From an uncultured Pelagibacteraceae bacterium (GTDB taxonomy: Bacteria > Pseudomonadota > Alphaproteobacteria > Pelagibacterales > Pelagibacteraceae): 64,000 nt of DNA. The position numbers were made by a program, and so were the translations under genes. The notes below the pieces were generated by a model, which searched no databases, was not told the DNA's origin, and worked only from the letters and a program-made list of their open reading frames with translations. Location of the stretch: positions 62,001-126,000 of the forward strand of contig CACJQX010000001.1 in NCBI GenBank assembly GCA_902595595.1, in the 5' to 3' direction. Of this stretch, positions 26,465 through 36,642 are shown in pieces (the stretch's first letter is position 1; the number at the start of each line of letters is the position of its first letter).

Positions 26465-27473
26465 AATTATTTTATTTTCTAATATCAGTTCTAAATCAGA
26501 TGAAAATAATATCAAATACTATTCCAATGATGAAGGAATTCTATCAATTATGTATCACCGTTTTAATGAGAATAAGTACCCCTCAACCAATATTAAAATG
26601 GATATATTTAAGGAACATATAAATATTATTAAGAACTCAGATTTTAATTTTCATAATCCAAATAATTTTGATGAAAAGTTTAATAAACCAAAACAAAAAA
26701 AAGAAATTCTTATAACTATCGATGATGCTTTTGAATCTTTTTACACTGAGGCATGGCCTTATCTAAAAGAAAATAAAATTCCATTTATTTTATTTGTTTC
26801 AACTGAACCAGTAGGAAAAAGAGGTTATATGACTTGGGAACAAATTAAAGAAGTTGAAAGTAATGATTTTGCAAACATAGGGCATCATTCTCATACTCAT
26901 GAATATCTCATAGATGTAAGCAATGAAGAGTTTATTTTAGATATTGAAACGGCTAATAAAATTTTTCTAAGGGAACTTGGTTATATCCCTAACCTATTCT
27001 CATATCCCTTTGGTGAATACTCTAAATTTATGAAAGACTATATATCTAAAAATTTCAAATATGCTTTTGGTCAGCATTCAGGTGTTATTGATTTAAATAA
27101 AGACAAATTTGAATTACCTAGATTTCCTATTAATGAGAAATATGGAGAATTAAAAAGATTTAGGTCAATAATAAATTATTTTCCACTTGAATATAAAAAG
27201 ATACTTCCTGAGGAAAAACAATTATTCAAAAACACAAACCCTCCAAATTTTAAAGTTGAGTTTTTCAAGGAACAAAAAAATTTATCTAATATTAATTGCT
27301 ATTCTAATGAGGGAGATATTTGGGACAAATCAAAAACAACATTTGCCAACAACTCTTTAACGATTGAATTTAGAGAACCATTCAAACCAAGAAGAGGTAG
27401 AATTAATTGTTCTCTGAATGATAATGGAAAATGGAGATGGTTTGGTGTTCAATTCCCTATAAAAGAAAATTAA
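26412..27473 (+). CDS. Exported polysaccharide deacetylase family protein
   Basis: A carbohydrate-esterase-4-like protein of 353 residues with a lysine-led hydrophobic signal segment (about 1-27). The NodB-type core has the TIDDAFESF motif (Asp104-Asp105) and HSHTH (His159, His163), which give the metal-binding D-H-H triad, and a later FSYPFGEY. It is probably periplasmic or outer-surface and acts on peptidoglycan or an N-acetylated polysaccharide. The start overlaps the tsaB start by 53 bp on opposite strands. Later ATG codons would delete the signal peptide, so the long form is favoured. Confidence 0.82.
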   Translation: MIIKKIFSLAKSIISLFIIILFSNISSKSDENNIKYYSNDEGILSIMYHRFNENKYPSTNIKMDIFKEHINIIKNSDFNFHNPNNFDEKFNKPKQKKEILITIDDAFESFYTEAWPYLKENKIPFILFVSTEPVGKRGYMTWEQIKEVESNDFANIGHHSHTHEYLIDVSNEEFILDIETANKIFLRELGYIPNLFSYPFGEYSKFMKDYISKNFKYAFGQHSGVIDLNKDKFELPRFPINEKYGELKRFRSIINYFPLEYKKILPEEKQLFKNTNPPNFKVEFFKEQKNLSNINCYSNEGDIWDKSKTTFANNSLTIEFREPFKPRRGRINCSLNDNGKWRWFGVQFPIKEN

Positions 27474-28534
27474 ATTAAACTTTCTAAATCTTTGCTTGAT
27501 GGCAACAATCTAGCTTCATCAAAATCTTTTAGATTATTCTGTTCAATAATTTTTTGTAAGACCTCTATGTATTGGTTTCCTGTTTCTGCATATTTATCTA
27601 AATGCTTAGATAAAATTAAACTATCTAAAGGTTTATTTTGATTTCTAAGTTCTGTTCTTGCTTTCCTTAAATTTTTATATGTTGAGTGTGTATTTAAATT
27701 TCTTAAATATGCTCTTACAGATAATTGTAAACTATGAAATTTCATAACTTTATGATCTTTCCCTTCATCCGCATTTTTTGGTTTTAATCCCTCTCCAGAC
27801 CATGTCCATTGTCCAAATAAAGCATTTCCTTTTAAAGCAAATCTTGATGTCCCCCAACCGGTCTCTTTAGCAGCTTGAGCTATTGCTAATGAAACTGGTA
27901 TTTCATCCATTCTTATTTTTAAAGTAGATAAATCATTTTTTCTTACACCATATTGTTTATACTTTTTTTTTAACCATTTTTTTTCAATATCAGTGTTGCT
28001 ATTTTTATTTAAAATTGTGAATAATCTTTTTCTATCAACTCTAATTTTATTGTTTTCCTTAACTATTAAAGGGAGAACAATTTTTATAAACATATCTTTT
28101 CTTTTTTTAGTGTTTCCAATATTTTTAATTTCATTCGGTAGAAGACCAATATCTATTGGTTTTACTAATTTTGTATCCCTTACATCCTTTAAATTATAAT
28201 TTACCTCTTTAAATAATGACTCAATCTCAGATGTTGTATATCTAACTAGATTAATTTCAGAATTATTTTCTTCTAAAATATCATATAATAAATCTCTTTC
28301 ATCAGCATCTGCTGTTGAGTCTTCTTGAATTAATTTATCTTTATTTAAAGTATTATTTAAAATGTTTTTTGAATTATTGGTAAATTCTTGGTTATTAAAA
28401 TTTTTATCTGTAAAATTAATAATTATTGGTGCTACATAAAAGAATGAAATTACAATAAAAGAACTTAAAAAAAACCGTGAAACTATATTAAAGCTTTTTT
28501 TTTTTAAAAAACCTGAATTTTTAAATTTTCTCAT
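27470..28534 (-). CDS. Glucosaminidase (Bax-like), membrane-anchored
   Basis: A peptidoglycan hydrolase-like protein of 354 residues. A basic N-terminus and one hydrophobic helix (about 20-42) anchor or export it. After a low-complexity linker, the C-terminal half carries the glucosaminidase domain with LAIAQAAKETGWGTSRFALKGNALFG (catalytic Glu in AKETGWG) and the FHSLQLSVRAYLRNLNTH block typical of Bax. The stop shares TTAA with the convergent deacetylase stop. Two cell-wall or polysaccharide enzymes facing each other may have related jobs. Confidence 0.83.
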   Translation of the reverse strand: MRKFKNSGFLKKKSFNIVSRFFLSSFIVISFFYVAPIIINFTDKNFNNQEFTNNSKNILNNTLNKDKLIQEDSTADADERDLLYDILEENNSEINLVRYTTSEIESLFKEVNYNLKDVRDTKLVKPIDIGLLPNEIKNIGNTKKRKDMFIKIVLPLIVKENNKIRVDRKRLFTILNKNSNTDIEKKWLKKKYKQYGVRKNDLSTLKIRMDEIPVSLAIAQAAKETGWGTSRFALKGNALFGQWTWSGEGLKPKNADEGKDHKVMKFHSLQLSVRAYLRNLNTHSTYKNLRKARTELRNQNKPLDSLILSKHLDKYAETGNQYIEVLQKIIEQNNLKDFDEARLLPSSKDLESLI

Positions 28535-28540
28535 AATTAA

Positions 28541-29080
28541 TTATTGTACAGCAACAACCTCTTTTACCTCTGGTAAATAATGACATAAAAGATTTTGAAC
28601 ACCTTGTTTTAAAGTCATTGTTGAACTAGGACAGCCTGAACAACTCCCTTGTAATTGTACCTTAACAATTCCGTCCTTAAACTCTTTAAATTTTATATCC
28701 CCACCATCTCTAGCAACAGCTGGTCTTATTTTTTCTTCCAAAATTTTTACAATTTTTGTTTCAATTTCGCTTAAATCCAAATCCTCTTTAATATTTTCAT
28801 CAATTACAAACTCTTTACCGTCTGCGTAAAAATCATTTATTAGAGAGATTACGATATGTTTTATTTCGTCCCACTGAATTTTTTCGTTCTTATTTACTGA
28901 AATAAAATCTTGACCTAAAAAAATACCCTCAACACCATTTATTGACAAAATATTTCTCACCAATTCATTTTTTATATCTTCTTTATTTGTAATTTCATAG
29001 GGACCACTATTTGAAACTTTCTTCCCAGGAAGAAATTTCAAAGAATTTGGATTTGGTGTTACTTCTGTTTGCACGAACAT
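28541..29080 (-). CDS. NfuA-type iron-sulfur cluster carrier
   Basis: A 179-residue Fe-S scaffold/carrier. The N-terminal Nfu_N domain (FVQTEVTPNPNSLKFLPG) is followed by the NifU C-terminal domain with the cluster-binding CSGC (Cys147, Cys150) in LQGSCSGCPSSTMT. This two-domain form is the alphaproteobacterial/mitochondrial Nfu1 type. It lies 6 bp upstream of the glucosaminidase gene on the same strand, and its own start faces trpS across 52 bp. Confidence 0.93.
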   Translation of the reverse strand: MFVQTEVTPNPNSLKFLPGKKVSNSGPYEITNKEDIKNELVRNILSINGVEGIFLGQDFISVNKNEKIQWDEIKHIVISLINDFYADGKEFVIDENIKEDLDLSEIETKIVKILEEKIRPAVARDGGDIKFKEFKDGIVKVQLQGSCSGCPSSTMTLKQGVQNLLCHYLPEVKEVVAVQ

Positions 29081-29132
29081 AAATTATATATAGTGAATAT
29101 TTTAAAAATTAAAACTTGATAATAAATTTTTA

Positions 29133-30134
29133 TTAAAAACCTACTATTTCTTTAATTCTTTCAATCTTTTTGGATGCAATTAAATTAGCTTTTTCAACTC
29201 CATCTAGAAGAATTTTATCTAAATAACTTTTATCTCCTAAAAGTTTTTTTATCTCATTAGAAATAGGTTCAATTTTATTAACAAGTTCTTCAGCCAACTG
29301 TTCTTTAAATTCTGAAAAATTTTTACCTGAAAAATTTTTTACTGAATTTTCTAATGTAGAATTAGTTAAGCTTGAATAAATTCCTAAAAGATTTTTCGCT
29401 TCTAATCTTTCATCAAGATCCTTTATATCTTGCGGCATGGGCAAAGGATCAGTTTTTGCTTTTTTGATTTTGTTTATTATTTGATCTTTGTTATCTGTTA
29501 AATTTATTCGACTTAAATCTGATAATTCTGATTTACTCATTTTTTTTGAACCATCTTTTAAACTCATTATTCTTGAAAACTCTTTTTGAATTAGAGGTTC
29601 AGGAACTTGAAGAAAATTTTCTACTTCAAAATCGTTATTAAATTTTTGAGCTATATCTCTACATAACTCCAAATGTTGCTTTTGATCATCACCTACAGGA
29701 ACATGAGTAGCATCATATAAAAGAATATCAGCTGCCATTAAAACCGGATAAGAATATAATCCAATACTAGCTTTCTCTTTATCTTTACCAGCTTTCTCTT
29801 TGAATTGAGTCATTCTATTTAACCAGCCCATTCTAGCAACACAGCTTAATATCCATGCTCCTTCTGCATGAGCGGCCACTCTAGATTGATTAAAAATTAT
29901 ACTTTTTTTTGGATCTATTCCACTTGCTATAAAAGTTGCAACAGTTTCACGGATATTATTTTTTAATTCTTTAGGATCTTGCCTTACTGTAATGGCATGT
30001 AGATCAACTACACAAAAAATACATTTATTATCTTTATCGTTATTTAAATCTACAAAGTTTTTAATAGCACCTAAATAATTTCCAAGATGAAGATTACCTG
30101 TAGGTTGAACACCAGAGAATATTTTTTTACCCAT
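29133..30134 (-). CDS. trpS: Tryptophan--tRNA ligase
   Basis: Class I aminoacyl-tRNA synthetase charging tRNA-Trp. The 333 residues have the HIGH-type motif HLGN (16-19, in [14 protein letters not shown]) and KMSKS (near 198, in [13 protein letters not shown]). The length is standard. It follows murJ by 4 bp, an order common in alphaproteobacteria (murJ-trpS-nfu). Confidence 0.97.
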   Translation of the reverse strand: MGKKIFSGVQPTGNLHLGNYLGAIKNFVDLNNDKDNKCIFCVVDLHAITVRQDPKELKNNIRETVATFIASGIDPKKSIIFNQSRVAAHAEGAWILSCVARMGWLNRMTQFKEKAGKDKEKASIGLYSYPVLMAADILLYDATHVPVGDDQKQHLELCRDIAQKFNNDFEVENFLQVPEPLIQKEFSRIMSLKDGSKKMSKSELSDLSRINLTDNKDQIINKIKKAKTDPLPMPQDIKDLDERLEAKNLLGIYSSLTNSTLENSVKNFSGKNFSEFKEQLAEELVNKIEPISNEIKKLLGDKSYLDKILLDGVEKANLIASKKIERIKEIVGF

Positions 30135-30138
30135 AAAA

Positions 30139-31668
30139 TTAATACTTTAATTTAATATCATTCATTTGAAAAGCTTTGATGAAATAACACACAATTAAAT
30201 AAAACGATAATCCTAATATAACAGATAAAACCAAATAAAAAGATTTAATTGAATGATTAAATGCTAATTCGTTTTGGAAAAAATTTAACATAAAGTTAAA
30301 AAATAAACCCATCATGATTGATGCAAAAATTATTTTAATAAATTTAATAAAAAATATTTGGTTAAAATAAAATAAATTTCTATTTTTTAAAAATAAAAAT
30401 AACAGTATTGAATTAAACCAAGATGAAATAGATGTGGCTATTGGAATTATTATAAAACCAATTTCACTAAAATAATACAAACTGATAAAAATATTAACCA
30501 ATACTGAGATCAAAGAAATGTAAAATGGAGTTTTAGTATCATGGTTTGCAAAGAAAAAACTTGAAAAAACTTTTATCAATGCAAAAGCGGGCAAACCTAA
30601 TGCAAAATAATACAAAGCTAAGCTTGAGTTGCTCACCGAATTTTCATTGAAAGACCCATAGCCGAATAAAGCTGAAATAATTTGCTCTGATCCTATGATT
30701 AGAGCGATAGTTGCTGGAAGACTTAAGAATAAACTTAATTCAAGAGCTTTATTTTGTATAAGCAAAATCTTATTTTTTTTTCTAGATTGAATGTGTTTTG
30801 AAAGCTGTGGAAGTATCACAATACCAATAGCGATACCAGCTATAGCTAGGTTAATTTGATAAATTCTATCAGCATAATATAAGTAAGATACCGCACTTGC
30901 TTGGAATGATGCAATTATTGTACCAATTAAAATATTAATTTGAGTGACACCTGATGAAAAAATACTTGGTAAAAGTTTTTTAAAAAAAAATTTAACTTTA
31001 TTATTTACTTTTAATTCAAAACTAAATTTAAGTGAATAATATTTTGATACGTATTTATATAAAAATATTAATTGTAAAAAACCAGCTAGAGAAACACCAT
31101 AAGATAAATAATATACTAACTGATCACCTAGATTTTTTGAAAAAATTAATACTAAAATTAGAACAATATTCAATATTATTGGGGCTGCAGCAGCTGCTGC
31201 AAACTTGTTATGTGAATTTAGGATTGCAGAAAAAAATGAGGCCAAACAAATAAAAAATAAAAAAGGAAAAGTAATTCTTGTTAAATTTATAGCCATCTCC
31301 ATTTTTTCTAAATCACCCACAAATCCTGGAGCAATAATTGAAACAAATAAAGGCATGAAAATTTCAATTATTATTGTTAAAAATAACAGCCCTAAAAAAA
31401 GAAGATTAAAAATGTCGTTAGCAAATTTGTTTGATTGTTTTTTACCCTTAATTATTTCTGATGAATAGCTTGGAACGAATGCTGCATTAAAGGTGCCTTC
31501 GGCAAACAATCTTCTAAAAGTATTTGGAATTCTAAATGCTACAAAAAAGGCATCGGCCAACATCCCTGTTCCTAGAAAAATTGCTATTAAAATATCTCTC
31601 AAATAACCGAGCAATCTACTAATGATAGTGTAAAAACCAAATGTGCCTGTTGACTTAAGTAAGTTCAT
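30139..31668 (-). CDS. murJ: Lipid II flippase MurJ
   Basis: Polytopic inner-membrane MOP-family flippase that moves the peptidoglycan precursor lipid II to the periplasm. The 509 residues form about 14 hydrophobic helices. The N-terminus has the MurJ signature ([16 protein letters not shown], then [29 protein letters not shown]). It is divergent from maeB with 52 bp between the starts and no obvious regulatory motif in the gap. Confidence 0.96.
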   Translation of the reverse strand: MNLLKSTGTFGFYTIISRLLGYLRDILIAIFLGTGMLADAFFVAFRIPNTFRRLFAEGTFNAAFVPSYSSEIIKGKKQSNKFANDIFNLLFLGLLFLTIIIEIFMPLFVSIIAPGFVGDLEKMEMAINLTRITFPFLFFICLASFFSAILNSHNKFAAAAAAPIILNIVLILVLIFSKNLGDQLVYYLSYGVSLAGFLQLIFLYKYVSKYYSLKFSFELKVNNKVKFFFKKLLPSIFSSGVTQINILIGTIIASFQASAVSYLYYADRIYQINLAIAGIAIGIVILPQLSKHIQSRKKNKILLIQNKALELSLFLSLPATIALIIGSEQIISALFGYGSFNENSVSNSSLALYYFALGLPAFALIKVFSSFFFANHDTKTPFYISLISVLVNIFISLYYFSEIGFIIIPIATSISSWFNSILLFLFLKNRNLFYFNQIFFIKFIKIIFASIMMGLFFNFMLNFFQNELAFNHSIKSFYLVLSVILGLSFYLIVCYFIKAFQMNDIKLKY

Positions 31669-31720
31669 AAATCATATTAGTCTTAATTTTACCCCAATTG
31701 TACACTTATTGTTATCAGAA

Positions 31721-34006
31721 ATGAAAAAAACAAAAATTGATCATTACACAGATAAAGAAGCTTTAGATTTTCATAAAGACAAAAAACCAGGCAAGATTGA
31801 GATTAATTCTTCAAAAAATATGACAACTAAGCGTGATCTCGCTTTAGCGTATTCTCCAGGAGTTGCTGCTCCTGTAAAAAAAATAAGTGAAAACCCAGAA
31901 GCAGCTTATGAATACACAAGCAAAGGAAACCTTGTTGCTGTAATAAGTAATGGTTCGGCAATATTAGGGATGGGAAATTTAGGTGCTCTTGCATCAAAGC
32001 CTGTTATGGAAGGAAAGGCTGTATTATTTAAAAGATTTGCAGATATCGATTCGATTGATTTAGAGATTGATAGTAAAGATACTGACGAAATCATAAATTC
32101 AATCAAAAATTTTGCACCTAGCTTTGGTGGAATAAATTTAGAAGATATAGCTGCCCCAGATTGTTTTATAATAGAACAGAAATTAAAAGAAATTTTGGAT
32201 ATTCCAGTTTTTCATGATGATCAACATGGAACAGCAATTATAACTACTGCAGCATTAATTAATGCCTTAGATATTTGTGGTAAATCAATAAAAAAAATTA
32301 AAGTTGTCGTGAATGGTGCTGGGGCTTCAGCGCAAGCTTGTACTGAATTGTTTAAAAACTCAGGAGTAAAATCTGAAAATATAATAATGCTAGACAGGAA
32401 GGGTGTTATTTATGAAGGAAGAACTGAGGGAATTGATCAATGGAAATCGAGATATACAGTTAAAACTAAACATAGAACTTTAGCGGATGCCATCACAGGT
32501 GCGGATGTTTTTTTAGGATTGTCTGCAAAAGGTGTTCTAAAAAAAGATATGGTTAAATCTATGGCAAAAAATCCAATTATATTTGCTTGTGCAAATCCTG
32601 ATCCAGAAATTACTCCAGAGGAAATTAGTGAGGTCAGAATTGATGCAATAGTTGCAACAGGAAGATCAGATTATCCAAATCAAGTAAATAATTTAATTGG
32701 ATTTCCGTACATTTTTCGAGGAGCTTTAGATGTCAGATCCAAAACTATAAATGAAGAAATGAAAGTTGCTGCAGCTAAAGCAATAGCCAAGCTTGCAAGG
32801 GAAGATGTTCCTGATGAAGTGGTTGCAGCTATGGGTGGGGAACGACCTCATTATGGAAAAGATTATATTATTCCATCTACGTTTGATCCAAGATTAATTA
32901 GTGTAATACCAGCGGCTGTAGCAAAAGCAGCTATAGATAGTGGGGTAGCTAGAATAAATATAGATGATTTTGATGTTTATAAAGATCAACTAAAACAAAG
33001 ACTAGACCCAACAGTAACCATCATGCAAGGTATAAATTCATTTATTAAAAAAAATCAGAAAAAAATTGTTTTTGCAGATGGTGAAGATGAAAATACTTTA
33101 AAAGCTGCTATAGCATTTAAAAATTCAAAATTAGGTATTCCAATCCTGGTTGGTAAAGAAAGTAAGATTAAAGAACAAATTAAAAATATTGGATATAGTG
33201 AAAACTTTGACATTGAAATTGTTAATTCAAAAGATGAAGAAAAGAGAAAAAGATACGTTAAACATTTATTTGAAAAATTACAAAGAGAGCAAGGATTATT
33301 AGAGCGAGATTGTGACCGAATGATCAGAAATGATAGAGTTGTTTGGGCTACTAGTATGGTTGCCTGTGGTGATGCTGATGGTGCCGTAACAGGCAATACA
33401 AGAAGATTTGGTGCCTCATTTGAAAAAATTAAGCAAGTTGTTGATGTAAGAAAAGGTGAAATTATGTTTGGTTTAAATATGATCGTTCACAAAGGGAGAA
33501 CTATTTTTGTTGGTGACACCAGTGTTCATGAATATCCAACTTCTGAACAAATGGCTGAAATTGCAATATCTACAGCAAGAGTAGTTAGACTTTTTGGATT
33601 TGATCCTAAGGTTGCTTTTGTATCTCACTCTACATTTGGACAACCTCTTACTAGTAGAACAAAACATATTAGAAATGCAGTTGAGATATTAAAAGAAAGA
33701 AAGGTAGACTTTGAATTTGATGGAGATATGCAGCCTGATGTTGCTCTAAATCCAGAGTATGAAGAACTTTATCCTTTTGCAAAGATAGTTGGTAAAGCAA
33801 ATATTTTAATAATGCCTGGACAGCATAGTGCAGCAATTTCATATAAACTGATGAAGACAATTGGAGATACAAAAGTTATTGGACCATTATTAATTGGACT
33901 TGGGCTACCTGTTGAAATTGCACCTTTAAGATCATCAACTTCTGAGATACTTAACCTAGCATCAATTGCTGCTTATTCTTCTCAAGTGATTGATTACAAA
34001 AAATAA
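31721..34006 (+). CDS. maeB: NADP-dependent malic enzyme with phosphotransacetylase-like domain
   Basis: Oxidatively decarboxylates malate to pyruvate. From the ATG at 31721 the protein has 761 residues. The malic domain has LALAYSPGVAAPVKKI (catalytic Tyr), the metal-binding FHDDQHGTAI and an NADP Rossmann segment (VVNGAGASAQAC). A C-terminal phosphotransacetylase-like domain begins near 430 and probably has a regulatory role, as in E. coli MaeB. An in-frame ATG at 31643 lies inside murJ on the other strand and is rejected. Its stop directly abuts the convergent BON gene. Confidence 0.95.
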   Translation: MKKTKIDHYTDKEALDFHKDKKPGKIEINSSKNMTTKRDLALAYSPGVAAPVKKISENPEAAYEYTSKGNLVAVISNGSAILGMGNLGALASKPVMEGKAVLFKRFADIDSIDLEIDSKDTDEIINSIKNFAPSFGGINLEDIAAPDCFIIEQKLKEILDIPVFHDDQHGTAIITTAALINALDICGKSIKKIKVVVNGAGASAQACTELFKNSGVKSENIIMLDRKGVIYEGRTEGIDQWKSRYTVKTKHRTLADAITGADVFLGLSAKGVLKKDMVKSMAKNPIIFACANPDPEITPEEISEVRIDAIVATGRSDYPNQVNNLIGFPYIFRGALDVRSKTINEEMKVAAAKAIAKLAREDVPDEVVAAMGGERPHYGKDYIIPSTFDPRLISVIPAAVAKAAIDSGVARINIDDFDVYKDQLKQRLDPTVTIMQGINSFIKKNQKKIVFADGEDENTLKAAIAFKNSKLGIPILVGKESKIKEQIKNIGYSENFDIEIVNSKDEEKRKRYVKHLFEKLQREQGLLERDCDRMIRNDRVVWATSMVACGDADGAVTGNTRRFGASFEKIKQVVDVRKGEIMFGLNMIVHKGRTIFVGDTSVHEYPTSEQMAEIAISTARVVRLFGFDPKVAFVSHSTFGQPLTSRTKHIRNAVEILKERKVDFEFDGDMQPDVALNPEYEELYPFAKIVGKANILIMPGQHSAAISYKLMKTIGDTKVIGPLLIGLGLPVEIAPLRSSTSEILNLASIAAYSSQVIDYKK

Positions 34007-34600
34007 TTACTCTCTTTGAATTCTTAGATCTTCAAGAAGAATTATACTTGCAATAACATCTTCAACGTCAAGAATTTCTTTAGCCTCACTTATTACTAAG
34101 TCTTTTTCCTCAGAGGTTAAAGCAATACCATAAACATAAATTTTCTTCTTATAAGTATCGATTTGATAATTAGTTGCTTTAATATTTTTATTTACAATTA
34201 GCGCTGTTCTCAATTGTGAAGTGATAAGTAAATCTTTTGCAGATTGTTTAAAATTAAACTCTTCTTTAATTTTAATATCATTTCTAACTGATCTAGCACC
34301 TTTAGTTTCCCATGCTAATTTCGTAATTAGTAATTTTTCTTCAGGTCTGTCCACCTTTCCAGTTATAAAAATTCTCCCATCCAAAACTTTGGTTTTTACT
34401 CCAATAAGATACTTTTTATCTTTAGCTAAAATTTTAGCGCTAATAGTTTTTTGCATTATTGAATCATCTATTTGTGTACCTACTGTTCTAGGATCTAACG
34501 CAACCGAAACTCCTGTGCCAAAAAGACCTTTTGAACTAACACCAGCACAACCAACCAAAATAAAGCTAAATAAGATAATTAATAAAAAACTATTTCTCAT
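34007..34600 (-). CDS. BON-domain lipoprotein
   Basis: A 197-residue envelope lipoprotein with a lipobox (FILVGC, Cys18) after a short hydrophobic signal. Two BON domains follow (about 40-115 and 120-190), each with the glycine-containing DGRIFITGKV or KKIYVYGIAL strand, as in DolP/YraP of E. coli. Those proteins guard outer-membrane integrity. Like yraP, it is near rsmI (11-bp overlap) and an LpoA-like gene, a conserved neighbourhood. Confidence 0.87.
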   Translation of the reverse strand: MRNSFLLIILFSFILVGCAGVSSKGLFGTGVSVALDPRTVGTQIDDSIMQKTISAKILAKDKKYLIGVKTKVLDGRIFITGKVDRPEEKLLITKLAWETKGARSVRNDIKIKEEFNFKQSAKDLLITSQLRTALIVNKNIKATNYQIDTYKKKIYVYGIALTSEEKDLVISEAKEILDVEDVIASIILLEDLRIQRE

Positions 34601-35453
34601 TTTTTAATTTCAAACAATAGTTATATATTTCTTTTTTAGGCGCATTAGTACTCTCGCTTAAAATGTCTGTGATTTCTTTAGTGGATAATTTATTAATCAT
34701 TTTTTTAATTATATTCATATCTGATTCAGTTAAATTTTGAGATATATTTTTACTTATTTTTTTTTCAGAAATTACAATAGTTAGCTCACCTTTTGGTTCT
34801 TTTTCAAAGAATTTTAATTCGTCTACACTTTTTCTAATAAATTCTTCATAAATTTTTGTTATTTCTCTACAAAAAACTATCTTTCTGCCACTAAAATTCT
34901 TTTTTATTTCAGGTATAATTTTGTTAATTTTTTTAGGAGAAACAAAAAAAACTAATGAATTCTCGAATTCTGAAAATTTTTTTAATTCATTAGATAATTG
35001 CTTTTTTTTGTCTGAAAAAAAACCACAAAACAAAAATTTGTCTGAAAAACCACTGATTGAAACAGCTGCAGCAACAGCTGAAGGTCCAGGAATAGGAAAT
35101 ATTCTAATCTCATTATTGATGCACTCATTAACTAAAATTGAACCAGGATCAGAAATGCTAGGTGTACCAGCATCTGATATTAAAGAAACTATTTTTCCAG
35201 ATTTTAAATATTCAATAATTTTTACTAAATTTTTTTTTTCATTAAATTTATGATTGGAAATTAATTTTGATTTTATTTGATATTTATCTAAAAGATTTTT
35301 TGAAACGCGAGTATCCTCGCATAAAATATAATGAGATTGTTGTAAAACTTCAATTGCTCTTAACGTTATATCTTTTAAATTTCCTAAAGGAGTTGATACA
35401 AGATAAAGGCCATTTTCGTGTTCTTTTAGTTTAAATTGTGGTTTTATGATCAT
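34590..35453 (-). CDS. rsmI: 16S rRNA (cytidine-2'-O)-methyltransferase RsmI
   Basis: Tetrapyrrole-methylase-fold SAM enzyme that methylates C1402 of 16S rRNA. The 287 residues include the N-terminal GLYLVSTPLGNLKDITLRA, CEDTRVSKNLL, VSLISDAGTPSISDPG and FPIPGPSAV blocks. It overlaps the BON lipoprotein by 11 bp and is divergent from the LpoA-like gene (34 bp apart), the same arrangement as in many proteobacteria. Confidence 0.96.
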   Translation of the reverse strand: MIIKPQFKLKEHENGLYLVSTPLGNLKDITLRAIEVLQQSHYILCEDTRVSKNLLDKYQIKSKLISNHKFNEKKNLVKIIEYLKSGKIVSLISDAGTPSISDPGSILVNECINNEIRIFPIPGPSAVAAAVSISGFSDKFLFCGFFSDKKKQLSNELKKFSEFENSLVFFVSPKKINKIIPEIKKNFSGRKIVFCREITKIYEEFIRKSVDELKFFEKEPKGELTIVISEKKISKNISQNLTESDMNIIKKMINKLSTKEITDILSESTNAPKKEIYNYCLKLKNEK

Positions 35454-35487
35454 AATTTAGCTTAAAAAATATTATACTAGCATCAAA

Positions 35488-36642
35488 ATGAACAAATTAA
35501 TTAAAATTATTTATTTTATTTTTTTAAGTTTTTACTTTCTATTTTTTTCAACTGTTAATGCTCAAGAAAAAATTAAGATAGGATTACTGGTGCCTATGAC
35601 AGGAGAAAATAAAGAGATTGGAGAGTCAATCATTAAAGCGGTTGGATTAGCTGTCAAAGATATTGATAATGATTTAATTGAAATCTATCCAAAAGATACA
35701 GCAACTAAAGCTAATCAAACTTTAAAATCAGCATTTGAGTTTAGTAAAATGGGAATAAAAATTGTTATTGGGCCTGTATTCTATGAAAGTTTAACTTATT
35801 TAGATGAAATGAAAGATTTAACATTTTTATCATTAACTAATAAAACTTTAGATCTTCCTAAAAATGTAATTTCTGCTGGAATTAATTCTACATCACAATT
35901 TAACACAATAAAAAAATTTTTAGAATCTAATCAAATAAAAAGAACTATTTTTTTAACACCAATTCAAGATTATGAATTTGAAATTAAAAAGGGAATGAAA
36001 AATTCAAAAATAAAAATTTTCAAAGACTATGAATATAATACTGAACCTACAAAACTAACAAAACAAATAGAGGAAATTACAAATTATAGAATTAGAAAGC
36101 AAAATTTAGATGATGAAATAAAAAGAATAAAAAATTCAAATGATCCAAATAAAGAAAAAAAGATAAAAAGACTTGAAAAAAGATACACTTTAGGTGGTTT
36201 AAATTTTGATGCTGTTGTAATTGCAGATTTTGATGAAAGTCTAAAAAGTGTATCTACATCACTTTTATATACAGACGTTCTACCTAAAAATAAATATTTT
36301 ATAACTTTAAATCAATGGTTTGATGAAAGTTTATTAAACGAAACTGATATCCAACCATTATATTATCCATCAATAAACAAAGGAAATTTTGATAACTATA
36401 AAATTAAGTACTTTAACGCATTTAATGAAGATCCAAACCATTTATCTTTACTAAGTTATGATCTTGTTGGCTTAGTATATTATTTATCAATAAATTCAAA
36501 TGCCGAAAACTTAAGTAAAATTTTCAAGAGAAAGAATTCATTCAAAGGAAAAATAGGAATTTTTGATATCAAAAATAATAAAATATATCATAGACTAAAT
36601 TTTTATAAAATTGAGGATCAAAAACTTATAGAAATTTTTTAA
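35488..36642 (+). CDS. LpoA-like penicillin-binding protein activator / periplasmic binding-fold protein
   Basis: A 384-residue exported protein with a signal peptide (about 1-26, ending VNAQ). A type-1 periplasmic-binding fold follows, beginning KIGLLVPMTGENKEIGESI. It resembles the C-terminal domain of LpoA (penicillin-binding protein activator), although no lipobox cysteine is visible. The rsmI neighbour supports that reading. An alternative is the substrate-binding protein of a transporter, but no transporter genes adjoin it. The end overlaps the convergent rdgB by 17 bp. Confidence 0.78.
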   Translation: MNKLIKIIYFIFLSFYFLFFSTVNAQEKIKIGLLVPMTGENKEIGESIIKAVGLAVKDIDNDLIEIYPKDTATKANQTLKSAFEFSKMGIKIVIGPVFYESLTYLDEMKDLTFLSLTNKTLDLPKNVISAGINSTSQFNTIKKFLESNQIKRTIFLTPIQDYEFEIKKGMKNSKIKIFKDYEYNTEPTKLTKQIEEITNYRIRKQNLDDEIKRIKNSNDPNKEKKIKRLEKRYTLGGLNFDAVVIADFDESLKSVSTSLLYTDVLPKNKYFITLNQWFDESLLNETDIQPLYYPSINKGNFDNYKIKYFNAFNEDPNHLSLLSYDLVGLVYYLSINSNAENLSKIFKRKNSFKGKIGIFDIKNNKIYHRLNFYKIEDQKLIEIF

